In this document: piece after piece, positions 51,651 to 59,371 of the stretch
How the letters are laid out: each line of letters begins with the position of its first letter
How positions within the stretch are numbered: the first letter of the stretch is position 1
From: Actinomadura rupiterrae
Lineage (GTDB): Bacteria; Actinomycetota; Actinomycetes; Streptosporangiales; Streptosporangiaceae
DNA length: 64,000 nucleotides
Reading direction: 5' to 3'
Assembly (NCBI RefSeq): GCF_024172125.1
Contig: NZ_JAMZEA010000002.1
Span: 868,001-932,000 of the forward strand
Translations under genes and position numbers: made by a program
The notes under the pieces: model-generated
Database searches by the model: none
What the model saw: the letters and a program-made list of their open reading frames with translations, nothing else
What the model was told of the DNA's origin: nothing

Positions 51651-52292
51651 ATGTACTGGGGAGCGCGCACGGACGTCGCGCGGGCGGGACGCCGCGTGGT
51701 GGAGGCCGGGCTGGTCGGAGGCGCCGCGGGCAACGTCAGCGAGCGAAGCGGGGACCGCGTGATCGTGACGCCTGGAGGCGCGCGGCTGCACGAGCTGACC
51801 GACCGGGACTGCCCGGTTTTGACCCTGGATGGACGGGTCGTGGACGGCCAGCAGACGCCGTCGTCCGAAACGCCGATGCACCTCGCGATCTACCGCGCCA
51901 CCGACGCGGGCGCGATCGTCCACACGCACTCGGCCAACTGCGTCGCCGTATCGACCGTCCTGGACGTGCTGCCTCCCATCCACTACTACACGCTGATGCT
52001 GGGCGGCGTCGTGCGCGTCGCCGAGTACGCGACATACGGGACGCCCGAACTGGCGCGCAACGTGCTGGCGGCGCTGGAAGGCGGCCGACGCGCAGCGCTC
52101 ATGGCGAACCACGGCGCGGTCGCGCTCGGCCGCGACCTGGACGAGGCGATCGAGAACGCGCAGCTCCTGGAATGGCTGTGCGGCGTCTACATCTCCGCCA
52201 AAACCCTGGGCGAACCCCGCGCCCTGACCGACGCCCAACTAGGCGAAGCAGTCGAACGCTTCGCCGCCCCCTCCTACACCCACCCCTCCTAA
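51651..52292 (+). CDS. Class II aldolase/adducin-family protein
   Basis: Encodes 213 residues of the class II aldolase family (L-fuculose-phosphate aldolase-like), which use zinc to split sugar phosphates into dihydroxyacetone phosphate and an aldehyde. The zinc ligands are His in IVHTHSANCV and a later His in ALMANHGAVALG. The N-terminal GNVSERSGDRVIVTPGG is the phosphate-binding region, and SSETPMHLAIY holds the catalytic Glu. ATG 51651 has GGGGAG 7-8 nt upstream. Its kinase neighbour points to deoxysugar salvage, possibly 5-deoxyribose, but no isomerase gene is present to confirm it. Confidence 0.87.
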   Translation: MYWGARTDVARAGRRVVEAGLVGGAAGNVSERSGDRVIVTPGGARLHELTDRDCPVLTLDGRVVDGQQTPSSETPMHLAIYRATDAGAIVHTHSANCVAVSTVLDVLPPIHYYTLMLGGVVRVAEYATYGTPELARNVLAALEGGRRAALMANHGAVALGRDLDEAIENAQLLEWLCGVYISAKTLGEPRALTDAQLGEAVERFAAPSYTHPS

Positions 52293-52980
52293 CCCCGCCC
52301 GCACAGCACCACACACCCTCGCCCCCACACGTCCGCCCCGGCGCCATGCAACCCCGCATCCGGCACGGCCGGCCCGGTGCCGTGCTGCCTCGCGTCTGCT
52401 ACGGACGCCTCGATGCTGGTGCAATTCCACATCCGGGACGGACGCCTCGGTTCTGCGTTGCCTCGCGTTCGGTGCGGCCGCTCCGGTGCCGTGCAGTCTC
52501 GCGTCCGCCGGGGACGCCTCGACGCTGGTGCAGCTCCGCATCCTTCACGGACGCCTCGGTATTGCGTTGCCTCGCGTCCGGCGCGGCCGCTCCGGTGCCG
52601 TGCAGCCTCGCGCTCGCCGCGGACGCCTCAGCACCGGTGCACACCTGCATCCGCGGACGTTTCGGTGCCGGTGTAGGCATTTGGCACGGAGGCTTCAGTG
52701 CCGTGCAGTCTCGCGTGCGGCACTGATGTCTTAGCGCCGGTGCAACCTCGTATCGAGGACGAGCGTCTCGGTGCTGTGCAACCCGCACGCGGCACGGAGG
52801 TCTGGGCGCCGGTGCAGCTCCGAATTCGGCGCGGGCGTCTCGGGTGCTGGAGCAGCTCTGCATCCGGGAGGGACGCCTCCGCGCTGTGCAACCCCGCACC
52901 TGGCGCGGACGCTTCGGTGCTGTGCGGTTCCGACGCCTCGGCGTCGCGGTGCGGGCCGGCGTCGGGCGGTGGCGGGTGGT
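52293..52980. repeat. Intergenic 109-bp tandem repeats
   Basis: The space after the aldolase stop holds two clear copies of a 109-bp unit, starting near 52389 and 52498 (shared blocks CTCGCGTC and GCGGCCGCTCCGGTGCCGTG), followed by degenerate partial copies to about 52970. The period is not a multiple of 3, and no ribosome site or codon bias supports the long open frames on either strand. Confidence 0.75.
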
Positions 52981-52989
52981 GGTGCGTAA

Positions 52990-53005
52990 CCTAGCGCTTG
53001 CTAGG
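52990..53005. promoter_or_regulatory. Operator upstream of the enoyl-CoA hydratase
   Basis: The dyad CCTAGC-gctt-GCTAGG has 6-bp arms and lies 33 bp before the hydratase start. It shares the core CGCTTGCTWGG with the site at 58553 upstream of an acyl-CoA dehydrogenase, so a common TetR-type lipid regulator is likely. Confidence 0.55.
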
Positions 53006-53037
53006 GAGCATCGCGTCCGTCGCGAGAAGGGAAGTCC

Positions 53038-53847
53038 ATGTCCGACTTCGTGCTGGTCGAGCGGCCCCGTCCGCACATCGCGCTGGTCACGCTGAACCGG
53101 CCCGAGCGGATGAACGCGATGGCGTTCGACGTCATGGTCCCCTTCCGCGACACGTTGGCCGAAATCTCGCGCGACAACGACGTCCGCGCGGTCGTGGTCA
53201 CCGGCGCCGGGCGCGGCTTCTGCTCCGGCGCCGACCAGGAGTCGCCCGGCCGGATACCCGGCATCGACGGGCTCACGGTGTCCACGATCGCGCTGCGCTC
53301 GATGGAGCTGCTCGACGACGTGATCCGGACGCTGCGCCGCATGCACCAACCGGTGATCGCGGCGGTGAACGGCCCGGCGATCGGCGGCGGGCTGTGCCTG
53401 GCACTCGCAGCGGACGTCCGGCTCGCCGCGTCCGGCGACGCCTACTTCCGCGCCGCCGGGATCAACAACGGGCTCACGGCGAGCGAGCTGGGCCTGTCCT
53501 ACCTGCTGCCGCGCGCGATCGGGTCGTCCCGCGCGTTCGAGATCATGCTGTCCGGACGGGACGTGGACGCCGCCGAGGCCGAGCGCATCGGCCTGGTCTC
53601 GCGCGCCGTCGAGCCGGACAAGCTGCTGGACGCCTGCTACGACCTCGCCGACCGGATCGCCGGGTTCAGCCGTCCGGGCGTCGAGCTGACCAAGCGCATG
53701 CTGTGGGCGAGCCTGGATTCCGGAAGCCTCGACGCGCACATGGACCACGAGGGGCTCGGCCAGCTCTTCGTCCGGCTCACCACGCGCAACTTCGAGGAGG
53801 CCACCGCCGCGCGCAAGCAGGGCCGTCCGCCGCGCTTCGCCGACTGA
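53038..53847 (+). CDS. Enoyl-CoA hydratase/isomerase family protein
   Basis: Encodes 269 residues of the crotonase family, which hydrate or isomerise enoyl-CoA in fatty-acid breakdown. The oxyanion-hole segments are VVTGAGRGFCSGAD and GPAIGGGLCLALAADVRLA. TASELGLSYLLPRAIGSS contains the Glu-x-Gly block expected near the active site. GAAGGGAAG precedes the ATG. A palindromic operator lies just upstream. The PPOX gene begins 21 bp downstream and may be co-transcribed. The chain-length preference is unknown. Confidence 0.9.
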   Translation: MSDFVLVERPRPHIALVTLNRPERMNAMAFDVMVPFRDTLAEISRDNDVRAVVVTGAGRGFCSGADQESPGRIPGIDGLTVSTIALRSMELLDDVIRTLRRMHQPVIAAVNGPAIGGGLCLALAADVRLAASGDAYFRAAGINNGLTASELGLSYLLPRAIGSSRAFEIMLSGRDVDAAEAERIGLVSRAVEPDKLLDACYDLADRIAGFSRPGVELTKRMLWASLDSGSLDAHMDHEGLGQLFVRLTTRNFEEATAARKQGRPPRFAD

Positions 53848-53868
53848 GGCGTGTGATGTGATGGGCGG

Positions 53869-54291
53869 GTGCCGAGCCTGAGCCACGAGGGGGCGCGCGC
53901 CCGCCTGGCCGCCGCGCCGGTCGCCCGGCTCGCCACGGTCGCGCCGGACGGCCGCCCGCACCTCGTCCCGATCACGTTCGCGCTGGCGCGGGGCAGCGTG
54001 TTCACGGCCGTGGACCACAAGCCCAAGGCCAGCCGCGACCTGCGGCGGCTCGCGAACCTCCGCGCGAACCCGCGCGCCGCCGTCCTCGCCGACCACTACG
54101 ACGACGACTGGGACCGCTTGTGGTGGGTCCGCGCGGACTGCCGCGCACACGCCATCACCGACCCGTCCGCGATGGCCGCGCCCCTGGACCTCCTCGCCGC
54201 CCGCTACCCCCGCTACCGCGACCAACGCCCCGACGGCCCGCTGATCGAGCTGGTCATCGACCGCCTCTCTGGTTGGACGGCCCAGCCCTAA
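53869..54291 (+). CDS. PPOX-class F420-dependent oxidoreductase-like protein
   Basis: Encodes 140 residues of the split-barrel flavin-reductase superfamily. The N-terminal half (VARLATVAPDGRPHLVPITF) and the basic FTAVDHKPKASRDL segment are typical of the actinobacterial F420-binding PPOX group (TIGR03668-like). WDRLWWVRADCRAH follows. Such proteins reduce unknown small molecules with F420H2. The start is GTG 53869, within a GGGCGGGTG context. The gene directly follows the enoyl-CoA hydratase gene. Confidence 0.82.
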   Translation: MPSLSHEGARARLAAAPVARLATVAPDGRPHLVPITFALARGSVFTAVDHKPKASRDLRRLANLRANPRAAVLADHYDDDWDRLWWVRADCRAHAITDPSAMAAPLDLLAARYPRYRDQRPDGPLIELVIDRLSGWTAQP

Positions 54292-55100
54292 CGCCCGCCC
54301 AGACGGCCCGTCCCCCAGATGCGACCGCAAAGCGCGCGATCCCCGCCGCGCGCGGATCGCCCAACTCTCAGCCCGGCCGGATGGCGCCCCCCAGCGCGGG
54401 CCGCAGCGCGCGCGACTCTCGACGCGTGCGGATCGCGTGTCTCCCGGCTCGGCTGGACGGCGCGCCCCCGAGCGGCCGCATAGTGCGCGCTCCCGGCCTG
54501 CGCGGATGGCGCGCCCCCGGCCCGGCCGGACGGCGCTCCCCAACGCGGGCCGCAGCGCGCGCGACTCTCGACGCGTGCGGATCGCGTGTCTCCCGGCTCG
54601 GCTGGACGGCGCGCCCCCGAGCGGCCGCATAGTGCGCGCTCCTGGCTTGCGCGGATGGCGTGCCCCCGGCCCGGCCGGATGGCGCGCCCCAGCGCGGGCC
54701 GCAGCGCGCGCGACTCTCGACGCGTGCGGATCGCGTGTCTCCCGGCTCGGCTGGACCCCCGAGCGGCCGCATAGTGCGCGCTCCTGGTCTGCGCGGATGG
54801 CGCGCCCCCCGGCCCGGCCGGACGGCGCGTGCGCCCCAGCGCGGGCCGCGAAGACTTCCGGCGCTCGGGGATTGCGCGACTCCTTGCTCGGCTGGACGGC
54901 CCGTCCCAGCACGGCCGCAAGGTGCGCGCTTCCGGCCTGCGTGGATGGCGCGTGACTCCCAGCGCGGCCGGGCGGCGTGGCCCCAGAGTGGCCGGACGGC
55001 TTGCGACTCCCGGCGCGCGGGGAGCGCGCGGCTTCTAGCTTGGCTGGATTGCGCGGCCCCGAGAGCGGCCGGGCGTGGCGCGGCTCTCAGGCTGGGGGGG
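54292..55100. repeat. Intergenic 149-bp tandem repeat array
   Basis: An 809-bp gap between convergent genes is made of repeats. The block GACGCGTGCGGATCGCGTGT recurs at 54421, 54570 and 54719, an exact 149-bp period. The three central copies are almost identical (the third has a short deletion), while copies decay to both sides. Because 149 is not divisible by 3, the array is not a coding repeat, and the long open frames in it are an effect of GC content. Confidence 0.85.
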
Positions 55101-56099
55101 TTAGTCCCAGGCTTTGGCGATGGTTTGGAGGCGGGCGGAGTATTCGATTTGGGATGACCATTCTGTTGGCCAGGCGTCCATGCCTTGGTGGGCGCCGGCG
55201 AAGGCGCCTGCTAGGCAGGCGATGGAGTCGGAGTCGCCGGAGCTGGCCGCGCCTCGCCAGATCGCCGAGACCGGGTCGTCCGGAAACAGCAGGAAACAGT
55301 AGAGGCCGGTCGCGAAGGCCTCCTCTGCGATCCAGCCTGCGCCGGTCGCGGCGCAGGGGTCGGCGGTGCGGTCGGGGTGCAGGAGCGCCGCGTCCAGGCG
55401 GTCGAGGACGGCGAGGCAGTCGTCCCAGCCGCGCGCGATGAACGCCTCGGGGGACGCGTCCTGCGCGTGCGTCCACAGCGCGCCGAGCCAGTCCTCCCGG
55501 TACACCGTGCGCTGCGCGAGCGCGCGCTCCCGCAGGGTGGCGGGGAGGGCGGCGGGGGCCATGCCGTCGGCGAGCCAGCGGGTGGTGAAGGCCGTCAGCT
55601 CGCTCGCCGCGAGGGCAGTGGGGTGGCCGTGCGTGAGCGCCGCCTGGAGCTGGGAAGCGCCCGCGAGCGAGTCGTCGGTGAGGCCCGGAGCGAGGCCGAC
55701 CGGCGTGACCCGCATGTTCGCGCCGCAGCCTTTGGATCCGATCTGCGTCGCCTCTTCCCAGGGGAGGCCGCGGTCCAGGCGCTCGCAGGCGCGCAGGCAG
55801 GTGTTTCCGGGCGCGCGGTTGTTCTCCGGGTCGTGCAGCCAGTCGACGAAGCGCCGCCGCCACATCGGGGTGATCAGCTTGGCGGTGAACGGCGGGTTGC
55901 GTAGGGCGTCGACCAGGCCCTCGGCCACGGCCAGCGCCATCTGCGTGTCGTCGGTGACGAGCGCGGGCGTCCGCTCGAAGTCGCGCGGACCGTCCTGGCC
56001 GAACCGCTCGTGGATCTGCTTCATGTTCAGGAACTCGGTGGGCGCTCCCAACGCGTCCCCGTAGGCCAGGCCGAACAGGCTCCCGCTGACTCGTCTCAT
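55101..56099 (-). CDS. ADP-ribosylglycohydrolase (ARH/DraG family)
   Basis: Encodes 332 residues. Family motifs are GLAYGDALGAPTEF, VTDDTQMALAVAEGL (first metal site), GSKGCGANMRVTPVGL and SGDSDSIACLAGAFAGAHQG (second metal site). These enzymes remove ADP-ribose from proteins, nucleic acids or small molecules using two magnesium ions. The start at 56099 is chosen because its ATG overlaps the AraC gene's stop as ATGA; ATG 56108 is possible. Co-translation with an AraC regulator suggests regulated use. The substrate is unknown, and no ADP-ribosyltransferase is in the window. Confidence 0.9.
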   Translation of the reverse strand: MRRVSGSLFGLAYGDALGAPTEFLNMKQIHERFGQDGPRDFERTPALVTDDTQMALAVAEGLVDALRNPPFTAKLITPMWRRRFVDWLHDPENNRAPGNTCLRACERLDRGLPWEEATQIGSKGCGANMRVTPVGLAPGLTDDSLAGASQLQAALTHGHPTALAASELTAFTTRWLADGMAPAALPATLRERALAQRTVYREDWLGALWTHAQDASPEAFIARGWDDCLAVLDRLDAALLHPDRTADPCAATGAGWIAEEAFATGLYCFLLFPDDPVSAIWRGAASSGDSDSIACLAGAFAGAHQGMDAWPTEWSSQIEYSARLQTIAKAWD

Positions 56100-56929
56100 C
56101 TGGCCCATTGTGCCCCGGACGCGTAGGTTCCCGGCGTCATGCCGTAGTACCGGACGAACCATCGGTGCATGTGACTCTGGTCGGCGAAGCCCGTGAGCGC
56201 AGCCGCGTCAGCGGCCGGTGTCCCCGCGCGCAGGAGCTTGCGCGCCTCGCGGAGCCGCAGCTGCCTTTGGTAGTCGCTCGGCGCCATTCCGTAGGCGCGA
56301 CGGAAACCCCGGTACAGCGCGAAACGGCTGCTCCCGGCGGCTTCGGCCAGTTCGTCGGCAGTCACGTCCGCCAAGGGCTGGTCGTGCAGGATCTCTCGTG
56401 CGCGCGCGACAGCGCCGTCCGGCTGGGGGCGAGGAGCGGAGAGGCGCGCGGCGCGATGGGCGAGGGCCGTCACGGCGCGGGTGGTCAGCTCGTCCCGGCG
56501 GAGGGCGGACGCGCCGCCGACCAGCCCGCTGTGCAGGTCGCGCAGGCTCGCCGCAAGCACCGGATCGGACACCACCGGGGACGCGAACAGCGGCACGCCG
56601 CCCCGGATCCGCGCGTCCGTGAGGACGTCCTCGACCAGCTCAGGCCCCAGATGGACGATCCGGTAGGTGAATCCGAGCGCGTCCGCGGCCTGCCCGTCGT
56701 GCGGATCGTCCGGGTTGAACGCCATGACCATCCCGGCGGCGCTGGTGTGCGCGCCGCCCCGGCAGCGGAACGCCTGCGCACCCGCCTCCGTCACGCCGAA
56801 CGAGTACGTCTCGTGGCTGTGCCGGTGGTACACGTGCCGCTCGAAATGCGCGTACATGGCCTCGACCGGACGGTCCGGCGCCCGCCAGTACCGCGTCCAC
56901 TCCCTTTCCGCCCGTCCGTCCCCGTCCAT
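56096..56929 (-). CDS. AraC-family transcriptional regulator
   Basis: Encodes about 277 residues. The N-terminal cupin-like ligand domain (about 20-150) includes YHRHSHETYSFGVTEAG and FNPDDPHDGQAADA. The C-terminal double helix-turn-helix (about 175-275) has LAEAAGSSRFALYRGFRRAYG followed by TGFADQSHMHRWFVRYYGMTPG. The start at MDGDGRAER is preferred but has no clear ribosome site; GTG 56947 is an alternative. It is coupled to the ADP-ribosylglycohydrolase gene and diverges by 62 bp from the DUF2000 gene, which may be its target. Confidence 0.88.
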   Translation of the reverse strand: MDGDGRAEREWTRYWRAPDRPVEAMYAHFERHVYHRHSHETYSFGVTEAGAQAFRCRGGAHTSAAGMVMAFNPDDPHDGQAADALGFTYRIVHLGPELVEDVLTDARIRGGVPLFASPVVSDPVLAASLRDLHSGLVGGASALRRDELTTRAVTALAHRAARLSAPRPQPDGAVARAREILHDQPLADVTADELAEAAGSSRFALYRGFRRAYGMAPSDYQRQLRLREARKLLRAGTPAADAAALTGFADQSHMHRWFVRYYGMTPGTYASGAQWAR

Positions 56930-56991
56930 CCGTCCATGGTGGCGCACGAGCGTTCAAGACCACGACCTGCGGGTTCGGTGATGCTCGTCGC

Positions 56992-57405
56992 ATGCGCTTC
57001 GACACCAAGATCGCCATCGTGGTCCGCGACGACCTGGCCGCCTGGCAGCGGCTCAACGTGACCGCGTTCCTGTCCAGCGCGGTCGCCGCGGGGGAGCCCG
57101 CCCTGATCGGGGAGCCCTACGAGGACGCCTCGGGTAACCGCTACCTCCCGATGTTCGGCCAGCCCGTCCTCGTCTACGTGGCGTCGGCCGAGCAGTTGGC
57201 GGCGGCTCATGCGCGCGCGCTCACGCGGGACGACATCCGTGAGGCCGTCTATATCGAGGACATGTTCAAGACCGGGAACGACGCCGACAACCGCGCGACC
57301 GTGGCGGACCGCGCGTCCGATGACCTTCCCCTAGTCGGGATCGCCCTGCACGGCCCGCGCAACCCCATCGACAAGATCCTCAAGGGGCTGCCGCTGCACC
57401 CGTGA
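56992..57405 (+). CDS. DUF2000 family protein
   Basis: Encodes 137 residues, the usual size for DUF2000. Family blocks are KIAIVVRDDLAAWQRLNVTAF near the N-terminus, GEPYEDASGNRYLPMFGQPV in the middle, and LVGIALHGPRNPIDKILKGL at the end. The fold is thought to resemble peptidyl-tRNA hydrolase 2-like proteins, but the function is unknown. It diverges from the AraC gene. Its last 26 bp overlap the 3' end of the convergent acyl-CoA dehydrogenase gene. Confidence 0.85.
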   Translation: MRFDTKIAIVVRDDLAAWQRLNVTAFLSSAVAAGEPALIGEPYEDASGNRYLPMFGQPVLVYVASAEQLAAAHARALTRDDIREAVYIEDMFKTGNDADNRATVADRASDDLPLVGIALHGPRNPIDKILKGLPLHP

Positions 57406-58522
57406 TGCCGACGAGGTCCGCGAGCCGGTTCCGGTGCATTGCGGGCGGGCCGAAAAGCTCCTGGGACGACTTCGCGCGCTTGAAGTACAGGTGCGCGTCG
57501 TGCTCCCAGGTGAAGCCGATGCCGCCGTGGAGCTGGATCGTCTCGCCCGCGACGTGGAAGTAGGCATCCGAGCAGAACGCCTTGGCGAGCGCGGCGGCCA
57601 CCGGAAGCTCGCCGGGGGAGTCGTCGGCGGCCGCGGCCGCGTTGAGCATCGCCGACCGCGCCGACTCCACCTGGACGAACATGTCCGCGCAGCGGTGCTT
57701 GACCGCCTGGAAGCTCCCGATCGGACGTCCGAACTGCTCCCGCACCTTCGCGTAGTCGACGGTCATCTGGAGCGCTCGTTCGGCCCCGCCGACCTGTTCG
57801 GCGGCGAGCAGCGCGGCGGCGACATCGCGTGCGCGCGCGAGGACGGCTTCGGCATCGGACGAGATCAGAAGTGCGTCCACGTTCTCGAAGTGGAGGCGGG
57901 CGAGCTTGCGCGTCTGGTCGAGCGTGGGCAGCGGCGTCCTGGTCAGGCCGGGTGCGTCGCCGTCCACCGCGAACAGCGCGACGCCAGTGCCGCTGCCGCT
58001 GCCGGTGTCTGTGCCGGTGCCGGTGCTGGTGCCGGTTCGGGCCGTGACGAGGACGAGGTCGGCCGTGTGGCCGTCCAGGACGTAGGTCTTGGTGCCGGTG
58101 AGGCGGCCGTCCTCGCAGGTCATCGCGGGCGGGGCGGCCCAGCGGTCGTCCTCCGTCCAGGCGAGGGTGGCGATGGTCGTCCCGTCCGCGATGCCGGGAA
58201 GGTCGTCCGTGGCGCCGGCCGCGAGGAGCGCGGGCAGGGCGAGGCCGACCGTGGCGAGGAACGGGCCGCAGTACAGGACGCGTCCCATCTCCTCGAACAC
58301 GACGGCCAGCTCCCGCACGCCGAACCCGGACCCGCCGTGCTCCTCCGGCACGGCGAGCCCCTGAAGGCCCAGCTCACCGGCCATCCGCCGCCACAGCTCG
58401 CGGTCGAAGCCGTCGCGCGTCGCCATTTGCCGCCGCGCCTCGGCGACGGGCGCGTGCTCGGCGAAGAAGCGGCGCAGCATGGCGCGCAGCTCCCGCAGCT
58501 CCTCGGTCTCGACCAGGCCCAT
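57380..58522 (-). CDS. Acyl-CoA dehydrogenase
   Basis: Encodes 380 residues. N-terminal helices, a middle beta domain (about 120-220) and a C-terminal helical domain with YAKVREQFGRPIGSFQAVKHR and IQLHGGIGFTWEHDAHLYFKRA identify a flavin acyl-CoA dehydrogenase of the FadE type. A Ser/Gly/Thr insertion (TSTGTGTDTGSGSGTG) interrupts the middle domain and is coded by GGTGCC-like hexamers. GGGAGG is 6-7 nt before the ATG. A palindromic site lies 30 bp upstream, with the same core as the one before the enoyl-CoA hydratase gene, suggesting co-regulation. The substrate chain is unknown. Confidence 0.88.
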   Translation of the reverse strand: MGLVETEELRELRAMLRRFFAEHAPVAEARRQMATRDGFDRELWRRMAGELGLQGLAVPEEHGGSGFGVRELAVVFEEMGRVLYCGPFLATVGLALPALLAAGATDDLPGIADGTTIATLAWTEDDRWAAPPAMTCEDGRLTGTKTYVLDGHTADLVLVTARTGTSTGTGTDTGSGSGTGVALFAVDGDAPGLTRTPLPTLDQTRKLARLHFENVDALLISSDAEAVLARARDVAAALLAAEQVGGAERALQMTVDYAKVREQFGRPIGSFQAVKHRCADMFVQVESARSAMLNAAAAADDSPGELPVAAALAKAFCSDAYFHVAGETIQLHGGIGFTWEHDAHLYFKRAKSSQELFGPPAMHRNRLADLVGITGAAAAP

Positions 58523-58552
58523 CGCCCGCCTCCCGACGCAGTTCGGCCAAAC

Positions 58553-58567
58553 GCTTGCTTGGCAAGC
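58553..58567. promoter_or_regulatory. Operator upstream of the acyl-CoA dehydrogenase
   Basis: The dyad GCTTGC-ttg-GCAAGC has perfect 6-bp arms and lies 30 bp before the start of the minus-strand acyl-CoA dehydrogenase gene. The flanks CCAAAC and ATAAGG make the region AT-richer. The core CGCTTGCTTGG parallels the hydratase operator at 52990. Confidence 0.6.
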
Positions 58568-58578
58568 ATAAGGGTCGC

Positions 58579-58674
58579 CGGACGCGCGCGGCCAGGCGGA
58601 CGTGCGCGGGCAGGCGGACGTGCGCGGGCCGCCGGACGTGCGCGAGCCGCCGGATGTGCGCGGGCAGGCGGATG
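58579..58674. repeat. Five 18-bp intergenic tandem repeats
   Basis: Five copies of CGGACGTGCGCGGGCAGG, with small changes, lie in tandem immediately behind the acyl-CoA dehydrogenase operator. A sixth partial copy follows, and degenerate copies continue to about 58760. The array lies in the 241-bp gap before the MarR gene's 3' end and has no coding support. Confidence 0.8.
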
Positions 58675-58763
58675 CCGCTGGGCGCGTCCGGACGGGGGGC
58701 GCGTATGGGCGGGCGGACGCATGCGGGTTAGCGGACTCGCACGGGTCAGCGGATGCCTACTGG

Positions 58764-59264
58764 TCAGCGGATGGTCGTGTCGTCCAGGGACTCCAGGAGT
58801 ACGCGCAGTGCCGTGTCGAACTGCTCGCGCTGCTCGGGTGAGAGCGCGGACAGCATCCGCGCCACGTTGTCGACGTGCGGGCCCATCAGCCCGTCGATCA
58901 GGTCGAGCCCGCGCGGCGTGAGCCGGATCCGGACCGACCGCCGGTCGGAGCCGTCCCGGACCCGCTCGACCAGCCCCTTCGCCTCCAGCTTGTCGATCCG
59001 GTTCGTGATCGCCCCGGACGTGACGAGCGACGCCTTCAGCAGCGCGCCGGGTGTCAGGGCGTAGGGCTCGCCCGAGCGGCGCAGCGTGGCGAGCATGTCG
59101 AACTCGTGGTTCTCCAGGCCGTGCTGCCGGTAGAACTCGTGGTTGGCCTGCTGGAGCCGGTGCCGGAGCCGCGCGATCCTGCCGTTCGCGCCCATCGCCC
59201 AGAGGTCCAGGTCGGGCCGCTCGCGGGCCCACTGTTCGAGGATCGCGTCCATCGCGTCGCCCAT
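58764..59264 (-). CDS. MarR-family transcriptional regulator
   Basis: Encodes 166 residues. The winged helix-turn-helix (about 55-120) has LTPGALLKASLVTSGAITNRIDKLEAKGLVER and the wing DGSDRRSVRIRLTPRG, the standard MarR signature. I choose ATG 59264 because GAGGGAG lies 6 nt upstream; ATG 59315 lies inside the operator region. The gene diverges from a major-facilitator transporter gene across a perfect 16-bp palindrome, so it most likely represses that transporter and itself, with release by a transported compound. Confidence 0.9.
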   Translation of the reverse strand: MGDAMDAILEQWARERPDLDLWAMGANGRIARLRHRLQQANHEFYRQHGLENHEFDMLATLRRSGEPYALTPGALLKASLVTSGAITNRIDKLEAKGLVERVRDGSDRRSVRIRLTPRGLDLIDGLMGPHVDNVARMLSALSPEQREQFDTALRVLLESLDDTTIR

Positions 59265-59331
59265 GCGCACTCCCTCTGCGACGTATCTCTCAACGCTAAG
59301 AGACTTGACGTTCAACTACCTCTGTGATGTT

Positions 59332-59347
59332 ATCTCAACGTTGAGAT
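59332..59347. promoter_or_regulatory. Perfect MarR-type palindrome
   Basis: ATCTCAACGTTGAGAT is its own reverse complement. It lies 24 bp before the transporter ATG, near the expected promoter. A second, imperfect copy of the CTCAACG half-site occurs at about 59288-59303. Confidence 0.75.
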
Positions 59348-59371
59348 TATCAAGATGAAGGAGTTCGCGCG

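Noticed and set aside
52399..54912. An 837-codon minus-strand open frame across the repeats and the hydratase and PPOX genes
   Set aside because: It runs through noncoding 109- and 149-bp repeat arrays whose periods break any frame-based repeat, and is antisense to real genes.
54292..55100. CRISPR array
   Set aside because: Units are 149 bp with no alternation of short repeats and unique spacers, and no cas genes are near.
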